Shown: positions 8,666 through 15,491 of the stretch, piece by piece
How the letters are laid out: every line of letters begins with the position of its first letter
Position numbering within the stretch: the stretch's first letter is position 1
Source of the DNA: Zoogloea sp.
GTDB taxonomy: Bacteria; Pseudomonadota; Gammaproteobacteria; Burkholderiales; Rhodocyclaceae
Direction of reading: 5' to 3'
NCBI RefSeq assembly: GCF_017302315.1
Contig: NZ_JAFLDT010000021.1
Coordinates: 1 to 50,622 of the forward strand
DNA length: 50,622 bases
Notes under the pieces: generated by a model
Databases searched by the model: none
What the model was told of the DNA's origin: nothing
Seen by the model: the letters and a program-made list of their open reading frames with translations, nothing else
Position numbers and translations under genes: made by a program

Positions 8666-8962
8666 TCAAGCCACCACACCCTTCTTCAGCTTTTTCATGA
8701 ATTCACCAAAGTGCGGCAGCAGCTCGGCGAAGAGGGGGTGCTGACGGTTCTCCAGCATCACCTCACCAAACAGCTTGAGTCCCACGGCCAGGGCGGTGGC
8801 GGAGCGGTCATCGATGTCCGGCCGCTGGCGCAGTCTGGACACGACGGCAAAGATGTCGTCGTGGTTGCCAGTTTCGAACTGCAGGGGCGCCGAATACGTG
8901 GAGGCATTGCCATGTTGGTCAGCCAGATGCTCAACGGTAATGCGGTATTGGTGTTGTTTCAT
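8666..8962 (-). CDS. DUF3861 domain protein, copy 1
   Basis: This 98-residue cytosolic protein of unknown function has the DUF3861 features: start MKQHQYRITVEHL, the core NHDDIFAVVSRL, and the conserved LAVGLKLFGEVMLENR followed by HPLFAELLPHFGEFMK. The start at 8962 is chosen by alignment with copy 2 (10759-11082); an ATG 12 nt earlier (8974) is also possible. It ends 17 bp from the convergent MFS gene. The same family occurs on the other side of the intron/IS66 scar, roughly 1.8 kb away, with about half the residues identical by eye. Confidence 0.8.
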   Translation of the reverse strand: MKQHQYRITVEHLADQHGNASTYSAPLQFETGNHDDIFAVVSRLRQRPDIDDRSATALAVGLKLFGEVMLENRQHPLFAELLPHFGEFMKKLKKGVVA

Positions 8963-9169
8963 TTTCTGTTTCATTCTTCGTCTATTCAGGAGAAAGGGCG
9001 ACAATCGTCAGACCTGAATCTTGCTGGGCAAGTGTGCAGAAAAATTGGAGGGATTGTGAAAGTCACCGCGGCCGGACAATACATCTTGAAGCGGACAGAG
9101 CAGCGCGAATGACCTGAAGCGTATCGCCTCGCGCTACAAGCCCAGAATGCCCGATCACGGAGGATGCCC

Positions 9170-9415
9170 ATGAACCAACCCACTCCAGACGCTCCCCTCG
9201 CCCACGCCATCGCCGCGCTCAAGGGGGCCGACGGGCTCCTGATCACCGCCGGCGCCGGCATGGGCGTGGATTCCGGCCTGCCCGACTTCCGCGGCAACAC
9301 AGGCCTGTGGGCGGCCCACCCGGCCCTCGGGCGGGCCCGGCTGGACTTCACCCGCATCGCCAACCCCGCCGCCTTCCTCGCCAATCCCCGGCTGGCCTGG
9401 GGTTTCTACGGGCAC
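9170..9415 (+). pseudogene. Truncated SIR2 family NAD-dependent deacetylase (N-terminal 82 codons)
   Basis: The N-terminus of a sirtuin is clear: LLITAGAGMGVDSGLPDFRG is the NAD-binding signature, followed by NTGLWAAHPAL and LAWGFYGH. CGGAGG stands 6-11 nt before ATG 9170, so the start is intact. Family homology stops at His82 (about 9415). The following bases belong to an antisense group II intron reverse transcriptase, so the catalytic half, with its active-site His and zinc cysteines, is missing. The open frame runs on to 9781 through unrelated sequence and would give a chimeric tail. The product is almost surely non-functional. Confidence 0.85.
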
Positions 9416-9850
9416 ACACAGATCCGCTTCGAAGATCGGGCCGACCACCAGCAACACCGCCATCTGCACCACTCGGTCCCGGATGCACGGGATGCCGAGC
9501 GGCCGTTCTCCACTATTGGCTTTGGGCATCCACACGCGCAGCAGGGGCCGCGGGTGGTACGTCTTCCCGGTGAGTTCCTGCCGCAATCTTTCCAGCCACG
9601 CGCTTCGCCCGTAGTCCTCAATGTGCTCGAATCGTTCGCCATCGACACCCGGCGCACCGCGATTGGCGCGGCAGCGCCGGTAGGCCTCCTGGAGAATGTC
9701 CTCGCGACACACCTTGTCCCACGGGCTGTAGAAACGGGCAGCCGGTTCGCTCTTGGCTTTCGTTTGCAATGCGGTCTGTAGCGTCCGAACCGAATCCAGC
9801 AAGGTGGGTAGACTCACGTCAATCCTTGGGCGCTTGCCACTTTCCGTCAT
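9416..9850 (-). pseudogene. Group II intron reverse transcriptase/maturase, N-terminal fragment
   Basis: The minus-strand frame from ATG 9850 encodes about 145 residues with typical group II RT openings: FYSPWDKVCREDILQEAYRR, then RANRGAPGVDG (RT block 0/1) and GERPLGIPCIRDRVVQMA (block 2). Homology stops at FEADLC around 9416, where EQYAYRP-like sequence would be expected. The YADD catalytic block, maturase and endonuclease domains are missing. Past the junction the frame simply reads antisense through the sirtuin fragment. AGGA lies just before ATG 9850; GTG 9883 is an alternative start. Confidence 0.85.
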
Positions 9851-10320
9851 ACGTCCTGAAACAGGGGGCCTTCGCTCCACCAACGTTACCCGGCTTCGTC
9901 ACTACTACACCCCCATCCGCCATCCATGGGGCCGACTCCATCCCTCGCGGAATCGTCGTTGCCGGGCTGCCCACCCCGCACCGCCATGGACTTCCCTTGT
10001 TGCACGGTCGATCTCTCCCCTGCGTGCTGCCACCACTACCCCGGTGGAACCGTCGGATGCACTTCACGCTCGCTTCTCCGACGACATCGGCCTTCCTCGT
10101 TATTATGGCGAGTCGGCTTCCACGACTGACGTTTCGAGGCCTGCTCAGTGTTCACTCACCTTGCGGCCCGCAGGGCCCGCTGACCTCCTTCGAGGCCGTT
10201 TCAAGAAGTGCTTCAGCCCATTCGTTACCTCCTGGACCGCTCCCTGTGCTTCCGGCCGGAGCGAGAGTTGGCCGGGTCGGACTTGCACCGACGAATCAAC
10301 CGTGCCTTGGCAAGGCACAC
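9416..10320 (-). mobile_element. Group II intron, 5' half only (truncated)
   Basis: Read on the minus strand, the element begins at 10320 with GTGTGCC, a group II intron 5' end, followed by an AGGCACGGTTG / GGTGCAAGTCCGAC-type domain I start. About 470 nt of structured RNA sequence precede the intron-encoded reverse transcriptase, which is itself cut after about 145 residues. The rest of the RT, the maturase and ribozyme domains V-VI are absent, so it cannot splice or move. The 5' boundary falls inside an IS66 transposase gene; the inner boundary abuts the sirtuin fragment. Confidence 0.75.
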
Positions 10321-10595
10321 ATAACAACTGGATCGAGAACCAGATCCGGCCGATTGCCCTCGGGCGCAAGAACTGGCTGTTTGCCGGGTCGCTACGCGCC
10401 GGCAAACAGGCGGCGGCGATCATGAGCCTGTTCCAGTCGGCCCGCATGAACGGGCATGACCCCCATGCCTATCTGAAGGACGTCCTCGCCCGCCTGCCGA
10501 CTCAGCCACACAGTCGGATCAGGGAGCTGTTGCCGCATCGGTGGAGGCCGGATTCAGCCTGAGGCACGGTCAAGAGGGGATCGCCGGGGGCTTAC
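10321..10595 (+). mobile_element. IS66 family element, right-end remnant
   Basis: The segment holds the last part of an IS66 transposase gene and an end sequence that reads inward from 10595 as GTAAGCCCCCGGCGATCCCC, matching the GTAAGC start of IS66 terminal repeats. The left part is replaced by the group II intron 5' end at 10320/10321. Sequence beyond 10595 belongs to a cut Old Yellow Enzyme-like gene, so the IS66 right end defines that junction. No second IS66 end is present in the window. Confidence 0.75.
10323..10562 (+). pseudogene. IS66 family transposase TnpC, C-terminal fragment
   Basis: About 79 residues remain: NNWIENQIRPIALGRKNWLF, then AGSLRAGKQAAAIMSLFQSA and RMNGHDPHAYLKDVLARLP. 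These are the conserved last part of the IS66 transposase (TnpC), including the end of the DDE region with the Glu of WIENQIRP, and the C-terminal IS66 tail. The upstream catalytic part is missing because the intron 5' end begins at 10320. The open frame continues upstream through antisense intron RNA sequence and is not meaningful there. Confidence 0.85.
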
Positions 10596-10740
10596 CCAAT
10601 AGCGCGAGCATACCAACGTACATTAGGTGCCAGTCGTCCATCTCGCTCGCAAGGCTTGAGAGTTGGAACATGGGGGCGATGGCGTTGCGGTTATGCAGCT
10701 TCAACGGGGCAAGTGCCGCCTCACGTAACACACGGTTCAC
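10596..10740 (-). pseudogene. Old Yellow Enzyme-like flavin oxidoreductase, N-terminal fragment
   Basis: A short minus-strand frame from GTG 10740 reads REAALAPLKLHNRNAIAPM and, after about ten residues, DDWHLMYVGMLALLG. This resembles the N-terminus of YqjM/XenA-class ene reductases (PLxLxNRIxxAPM ... DWHLxHLGxxAL). It stops exactly at the IS66 end (10595/10596), so only about 48 codons are left and the barrel and FMN site are lost. The identification rests on two motifs in a short piece. Confidence 0.55.
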
Positions 10741-10758
10741 GGACGACCACCAAACCTG

Positions 10759-11082
10759 TCACCTCTTACTAATGACGCTGCCATCGCCACGGCTCTTGCT
10801 CTTGACCGAGCGCATGAACTGCGCAAAGTGCGGCACAAAATCCGCAAATAGCGGATGGTCGCGGTTTTCGAGCATCACTCCGCCGAATAGCTTAAGGCCG
10901 ACGGCGAACGCCGTCGCGGCCTCTTCATCAAAGACGCCCAATGCCTTGGCTCGGGCGACGATTTCGTGTAGGTCGTCATGGCTCGCAGCCTCGAAGCGGA
11001 TCGGCGCGCAGTTGACGATTGCTGCGCCATCTTCTGGGCTTGGAGCTTCTTGGACAGTGATCTGGTAACGATGTTGTTTCAT
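10759..11082 (-). CDS. DUF3861 domain protein, copy 2
   Basis: This 107-residue protein of unknown function has the same family hallmarks as the 8666-8962 gene: MKQHRYQITVQ start, SHDDLHEIVARAK core, and FAVGLKLFGGVMLENRDHPL followed by PHFAQFMR. AAGGA lies about 10 nt before the start. It follows the DUF190 gene on the same strand after 53 bp and may be the last gene of the efflux-linked operon, or may have belonged with the disrupted ene-reductase gene downstream. Confidence 0.8.
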   Translation of the reverse strand: MKQHRYQITVQEAPSPEDGAAIVNCAPIRFEAASHDDLHEIVARAKALGVFDEEAATAFAVGLKLFGGVMLENRDHPLFADFVPHFAQFMRSVKSKSRGDGSVISKR

Positions 11083-11135
11083 GAGGAATCCTTGATAGTT
11101 TGGATATATAAGTCGGTCATTGGTGCGACGACGGA

Positions 11136-11465
11136 TCAGTCGTCGTTGCTCGCCTGGCCGGTGGTGCCGAATTCCACCGCCGCTTTGACATAGAAGAGTT
11201 GCACGTTTTCTTGCGCTAAATGCTTCAGAAGCTTATCTACCTCCTCAGGAGTGGCGACCAGCGTCACCTGCACGGGCTGGTCACCCAAGTCAAACAGGTT
11301 TACGGCATGCGCTATGCCGTCGTGACCGATGCCTTGCTGCGCACCGCTGAGGGTTCCGCCTCGGATGCCAAGGCTCTTTACGAGGGACAGCAACCATTGG
11401 GCCAGGGGCTGCTTCCCGTGCAGGCGGTCTTGTTGGGTGAAGAATGTGAGTTGGAAGCCATGCAT
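11136..11465 (-). CDS. DUF190 family (PII-like) protein
   Basis: This 109-residue protein matches DUF190: MHGFQLTFFTQQDRLHGKQP, then LAQWLLSLVKSLGIRGGTLS, GIGHDGIAH, DQPVQVTLVATPEEVDKLL and LFYVKAAVEFG. DUF190 proteins adopt a ferredoxin-like PII/CutA-type fold and are suspected small-ligand or anion sensors; no activity is firmly known. Start 11465 is preferred over the upstream frame because GGAG lies 8-11 nt ahead and homology begins there. It starts 26 bp after the stop of the SDR gene, so the two are co-transcribed. Confidence 0.85.
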   Translation of the reverse strand: MHGFQLTFFTQQDRLHGKQPLAQWLLSLVKSLGIRGGTLSGAQQGIGHDGIAHAVNLFDLGDQPVQVTLVATPEEVDKLLKHLAQENVQLFYVKAAVEFGTTGQASNDD

Positions 11466-11491
11466 GGCAATCTCCGAGATGGTGTAAGCGC

Positions 11492-12223
11492 TCACGCGCC
11501 GAGCATGACGCCGCCATCAACCGCGATATTCTGGCCGGTGATGAAGCCGTTGGTGATGAGGAATAGGTAGGCCGATGCCAACTCATCGATCGAGGCGGTT
11601 CGTTTGAGCGGAATGACCTGCTCGAAGTGCTGCTTGATCGACGCCACCCGTTCTGCCGGCACATCGCGCCAGAAAGGTGTAACCGTCCAAGTTGGGGACA
11701 CGGCGTTGACTCGCACCTTCGGTGCCAGCTCGACCGCCAGCCCTTCGACTAACGCATTCAAGCCCAAGTTGCCGACGTAACTGCCGCAGGCATCCTGCGC
11801 TCGACCACCTGTGCCGGAGGTGAAAATCAGGCTGCCGCCTTCGCGAATCTTTGTGGCTGCCAACTGACCAATGCGCACATTGGTGAGGAACTTTGATTCA
11901 ATCACGTGACGGATAGAGGCGATCTCGTTGACGAGGAAGCCGCCACTGTTGACGTCACCCACCATCGACACAAGGTGGTCAAAATTTGGCAAATCGGTGA
12001 ATAGGGTTTGCAGCGCCGCGTGGTCGTGTGCATCTACTTGGTATATCTGCACAGCGGCCCCGCACGCGGCCAGTTCTGCACGGGCGGCCTCAAGCCGCTC
12101 GACATTGCGGCCGACGATGATCAACTGCGCACCGATATCGGCGGCCTGTTGGGCCACGCGCAGGCCGATGCCAGAGCTGCCGCCAATCACGACCAGGGTT
12201 TTGTCTTTGAGGTAATGGCTCAT
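11492..12223 (-). CDS. Short-chain dehydrogenase/reductase-like protein lacking the catalytic lysine
   Basis: This 243-residue classical SDR fold protein has the dinucleotide-binding GGSSGIG at residues 14-20, an Arg in VGRN typical of NADP(H) users, Ser136 and Tyr149 at the usual 13-residue spacing, and the AVSPTWTVTPFW C-terminal signature. The position of the active-site lysine four residues after Tyr149 is Leu153 (YVGNL), so ordinary YxxxK chemistry is doubtful. Related SDR-like proteins with a changed YxxxK exist. AAAAGGA precedes the start by about 10 nt. It sits 91 bp after the adaptor gene of the efflux pump and 26 bp before the DUF190 gene. Confidence 0.8.
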   Translation of the reverse strand: MSHYLKDKTLVVIGGSSGIGLRVAQQAADIGAQLIIVGRNVERLEAARAELAACGAAVQIYQVDAHDHAALQTLFTDLPNFDHLVSMVGDVNSGGFLVNEIASIRHVIESKFLTNVRIGQLAATKIREGGSLIFTSGTGGRAQDACGSYVGNLGLNALVEGLAVELAPKVRVNAVSPTWTVTPFWRDVPAERVASIKQHFEQVIPLKRTASIDELASAYLFLITNGFITGQNIAVDGGVMLGA

Positions 12224-12314
12224 TTTCTTGACGTCCTTTTAAGGCAATCCAAGTCAAGTGGCACTTGTGGCGCTGCCGATATCCGGTATGAAGCTTCCAA
12301 CAAGATGAAGAAGG

Positions 12315-13382
12315 TCAAGGAGAGGCTGAACGGTTGGCTGCTTTCGGAGCGGCATCAACATCGACCTGCGGCGTCACCGACATGCCCACGCGTAGCCGCG
12401 CTAGGCCGTCCTGTCCAGGCCGCAAGGCGATGCGCACAGGCAGGCGCTGGACGATCTTGGTAAAGTTGCCGGTCGCGTTGTGCGCCGGCACTGTCGAGAA
12501 GCTAACGCCGCTGGCTGGCCCCAGGCTTTCGACGACGCCATCGAGGCGTAGGCCCGGCAAGCCATCGACCGTCAGTGTCACCGGCTGGCCGACTTGCATC
12601 CGGGCCAGCTGGGTCTCTCGGAAATTGGCTTCAACATACAGCGCATCTAGGGGCACCAAGGTCAGCAGCGGATCGCCAGGCCGCACGTAGTTCCCGACAC
12701 GGGCGCGGCGCTGCGCGACCACGCCGGATACCGGCGCCTTGACGCTGGCATACGACAGGTTCAACTCGGCCGCGGCTTGCTGGGCCTGGGCTGCCAGCGA
12801 TGCAGCCTCGGCCTTCTCCAGATCGGCGCGCAGGATCGCCACCTGCTGTTCGGCCGAACGCAGCGCAGCGGAATCACGCTCGTGCGCGGCACGCTGGATT
12901 TCCCACTGAGCCTCGGCCTGCTGCTTGGCCTGAACGGTGCCGGAACCATCTCGGGCCAGATTGGTGAAGCGCTGGCGGTCGGCCTCGGCCAGCTTCAACT
13001 GCGCGGCATCGGCCACCACGGCGGCGCGCGACTGACTGATCACACTCTGTTGGCGCTCCAACTGCGCATGCAGGCTGGCGGTCACCGCGCGGGCACTGGC
13101 CACCTGCGCCTTCGCTGCGTCCAGGGCGACGCGCAGGTCGCGCTCGTCGATGCTGACCAATGGGTCGCCTGCCTTGACTGGTTGGTTGTCCTCGACCTGA
13201 ACGCGGGTGACGACACCGGCCACCTGCGGTGCGACGACGGTGAAGTCGGCCTGCACGTAGGCATCGTCGGTGCTTTGCCGCGAGGCGCTGGACTCGCTGC
13301 GGTTGAGGAGAAAGAAGGCGCCCGCGATGACGAGAGCAACGGCAGTGCAGGTAATGATTCGGAAACGGAGTGTCTGGCTCAT
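12315..13382 (-). CDS. HlyD/EmrA family membrane fusion protein (efflux adaptor)
   Basis: This 355-residue periplasmic adaptor has one N-terminal membrane anchor (about 10-27), then the lipoyl half DDAYVQADFTVVAPQVAGVV, a long coiled-coil hairpin (about 85-200, rich in Ala/Gln/Arg heptads), the second lipoyl half APVSGVVAQRRARVGNYV and a beta-barrel domain. This is the EmrA/VceA layout that bridges an MFS pump and an outer membrane channel. Its start overlaps the stop of the Fur-family gene by 4 nt (13379-13382), so translation is coupled. The pump and the channel are encoded immediately upstream in the same operon. Confidence 0.9.
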   Translation of the reverse strand: MSQTLRFRIITCTAVALVIAGAFFLLNRSESSASRQSTDDAYVQADFTVVAPQVAGVVTRVQVEDNQPVKAGDPLVSIDERDLRVALDAAKAQVASARAVTASLHAQLERQQSVISQSRAAVVADAAQLKLAEADRQRFTNLARDGSGTVQAKQQAEAQWEIQRAAHERDSAALRSAEQQVAILRADLEKAEAASLAAQAQQAAAELNLSYASVKAPVSGVVAQRRARVGNYVRPGDPLLTLVPLDALYVEANFRETQLARMQVGQPVTLTVDGLPGLRLDGVVESLGPASGVSFSTVPAHNATGNFTKIVQRLPVRIALRPGQDGLARLRVGMSVTPQVDVDAAPKAANRSASP

Positions 13383-13831
13383 GGGAGAGTTCTATTGGAA
13401 TCCTGGGGATGGGAAGCGGAAGCCGACGGGCGACGCACGTAGAGCACCAGCAGGCGGTCTTCCAATACGTAGCCGAGCTGGCTGGCGATGTCGTGTTGCA
13501 AGGCTTCGATGGCCTTGCTCTCGAACTCGACGATGGCCCCGGTTTCCACATCGACCATGTGGTCGTGGTGTCCGCCTCGGTTCAATTCATATACGGCGGG
13601 ACCGTTGTCGAAGTTGTGCTTCAAGGCCAGGCCAGCCGCCTCGAACTGATTGAGCACGCGATAAATGGTGGCCATGCCGATGTCCCGGTCGGTCTGGTAC
13701 ATCTCGCGGTAAATGTCTTCGGCGCTCAGGTGCTGGCCTTGGCTGAGGCGTTCGAGCACACGCAGGCGCGGGGGCGCGATCTTCAGGCCGATGCACCTCA
13801 GTGTGTCATGGGGTTTCTTGAGAGATTCCAT
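13379..13831 (-). CDS. Fur family metal-responsive regulator inside the efflux operon
   Basis: This 150-residue protein has a winged HTH (APPRLRVLERLSQGQHLSAE, then GMATIYRVLNQFEAAGL) and a Fur dimerisation domain with metal ligands in HLSAED, VYELN and HHDHMVDVETG. It lacks the CxxC zinc pair, as does Pseudomonas aeruginosa Fur, so this is not a defect. It may sense iron or another divalent metal. Start 13831 follows the family N-terminus; the frame is open to 13876, which would overlap the pump gene end. It lies between the MFS pump gene (19-bp gap) and the adaptor gene (4-nt overlap), an unusual position for a Fur protein. Confidence 0.85.
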   Translation of the reverse strand: MESLKKPHDTLRCIGLKIAPPRLRVLERLSQGQHLSAEDIYREMYQTDRDIGMATIYRVLNQFEAAGLALKHNFDNGPAVYELNRGGHHDHMVDVETGAIVEFESKAIEALQHDIASQLGYVLEDRLLVLYVRRPSASASHPQDSNRTLP

Positions 13832-13850
13832 GGGTTTGCTCGCGTTCGCA

Positions 13851-15491
13851 TCAAGGAGTGGCAGTGGCAGGCGCACCCGCCGGGGCGGGATGCGGCGCCG
13901 GGGGCGTCGTCGGCGCAGGGATGTATTGCAGGCCGAGCACGAATGGGATCAGCAGCAGCGCGAGTACAGCGAAGATCCGGTAGATATCGGCGGCAGCCAG
14001 CACACCGGACTGTTCGGCCACGATGCGCGCTAGCCCGTCGAGCGGTATTCCGGAGGTATCCGGGCGGCCCAGTTGCAGCGCGGCCTGATCCAGCAGCATC
14101 TCGCTGTGGAAACGCCCGCGCACGGCCATCAATTGGCCGATCACGGCGCCGCCAAACACCGTGCCGAGGGCGCGTAGCGTATTGATAATGCCGGACACGT
14201 AAGCGCCTTCCATCGGCGCGACCACGCTGGTGCCGAGGAACAGCAGCGAGACCACCGCCAGCGGCTGTCCCAGCATCTGCAGCACCGTCGCCCAGCGCAG
14301 CTGCGCCACCATCCATTCGGAGGTGATGCCCGCGCCGATCCAGCAGGCGGCGGCGATGCACAGCAGGCCCAGCGCGAACAGGTGGCGCGCATCGACCCAG
14401 CGCTGGTACAGCAGCAGCGCCACCATGGAGCCGAGCATCAACTGCGGCAGGCCCACCGTCAGGCCGATGGCCGCCAATTCAGGCATGCGAAAGCCGTGCA
14501 GGTGCCCTAGCACGTTGGCCGGCAGGCCGACGCCGGTGCTCATGGTGATCAGCAGGCAGAAGAAGATCGTGAAGCCCAGGCCCAGGTTGCGTCGGCCCAG
14601 CATCTGCAGCTTCATGAACGGTGCCGGGTGCCACCATTCGCTCAGCAGGAACAGAGTGGTCAAGGCGATGCCGCCGAACAGTGCTGCGGCGATCAGCGGG
14701 GAATGCAACCAGTCCAGCCGCACGCCCTGGTCCAGGCCCACCGCCACCAGCGCCAGGCCGGGCATGCCCAGCGCCATGCCCAGCCAATTGCCTTGCTTCA
14801 GACGCGGTAGCGCCTGCGGCATCTTCGGGATGCCCCAGGACACCAGGGCCATCGCGGCCAAGCCCAGCGGAATGACGTGCCAGTAGACCCAGCGCCAGTC
14901 GTCCAGGTAATCCACGCACAGCGCTGCCAGCCACAGGGCCACGTTGGGCGCCAGGGTGGCGGTCATCGCATACAGGGCCAGGCCATGCAGACGGATCGGC
15001 GGCGGCAGGTAGCGCAGTGCCGACATCATCAGCATCGGGATGAGCGCACCGGCGAAGATGCCCTGCAACAGGCGCAGACCCAGCAGCAGTTGCAGGTTCT
15101 GCACCAGCGGCAGCAAGGCGGCGATCAGTAGCGCGATGGCCAGTGCCCAGCTGTGCGCGCGGCGCAGCGAGAAGGTGATGGCGAACCAGGTGGCGAACGG
15201 CATCGCCGCCAGTTCGCCGGCGTAGTAGGCGGTGTTGAGCCAGGACGCATCGTCCGAGGCGAAGCCGAGCGCACCCTGTACGTCTGCCAGCGCCAGGCCA
15301 GCGACGCGGTTGTTCAGGCCCGAAACCATAGCCGCCAGCAGGATGCCCAGCAGGCCAACGGCCATGCGCGCACCAAATGCCGGACCAGGAGCCCCCCCGG
15401 TGGGCGGGCCGGAAGATGGCGCAGAACCTGGGACGGATGGGCCGCCTGCTACGCCCCCCGGCCCAGCCTGGTTTGTCGCTGCGGCACTCAT
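13851..15491 (-). CDS. EmrB-like MFS multidrug efflux pump (DHA2 family)
   Basis: This 546-residue protein has about 14 hydrophobic segments, typical of DHA2 drug:H+ antiporters. A Gly/Pro/Ala-rich cytoplasmic N-terminus of about 35 residues precedes the first membrane segment. The opening NRVAGLALADVQGALGFASD and DDASWLNTAYYAGELAAMPF match the EmrB-type pattern, with the RLLQGIFAGALIPM motif in segment 4. The last 20 residues are again Pro/Ala-rich. It overlaps the channel gene stop by 4 nt (15488-15491). With the adaptor and outer membrane factor it would form a complete tripartite exporter; the substrate is unknown. Confidence 0.88.
   Translation of the reverse strand: MSAAATNQAGPGGVAGGPSVPGSAPSSGPPTGGAPGPAFGARMAVGLLGILLAAMVSGLNNRVAGLALADVQGALGFASDDASWLNTAYYAGELAAMPFATWFAITFSLRRAHSWALAIALLIAALLPLVQNLQLLLGLRLLQGIFAGALIPMLMMSALRYLPPPIRLHGLALYAMTATLAPNVALWLAALCVDYLDDWRWVYWHVIPLGLAAMALVSWGIPKMPQALPRLKQGNWLGMALGMPGLALVAVGLDQGVRLDWLHSPLIAAALFGGIALTTLFLLSEWWHPAPFMKLQMLGRRNLGLGFTIFFCLLITMSTGVGLPANVLGHLHGFRMPELAAIGLTVGLPQLMLGSMVALLLYQRWVDARHLFALGLLCIAAACWIGAGITSEWMVAQLRWATVLQMLGQPLAVVSLLFLGTSVVAPMEGAYVSGIINTLRALGTVFGGAVIGQLMAVRGRFHSEMLLDQAALQLGRPDTSGIPLDGLARIVAEQSGVLAAADIYRIFAVLALLLIPFVLGLQYIPAPTTPPAPHPAPAGAPATATP

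Noticed and set aside
8645-9112. Plus-strand open frame after the MFS gene
   Set aside because: It reads antisense through the DUF3861 gene and has no ribosome site or domain.
9753-10322. Upstream extension of the IS66 transposase frame
   Set aside because: It translates the antisense strand of group II intron RNA; transposase homology begins only at 10323.
13379-13831. Fur-family protein considered defective because it lacks the CxxC zinc pair
   Set aside because: Pseudomonas-type Fur proteins also lack this pair and work; the HHDH and other metal ligands are present.
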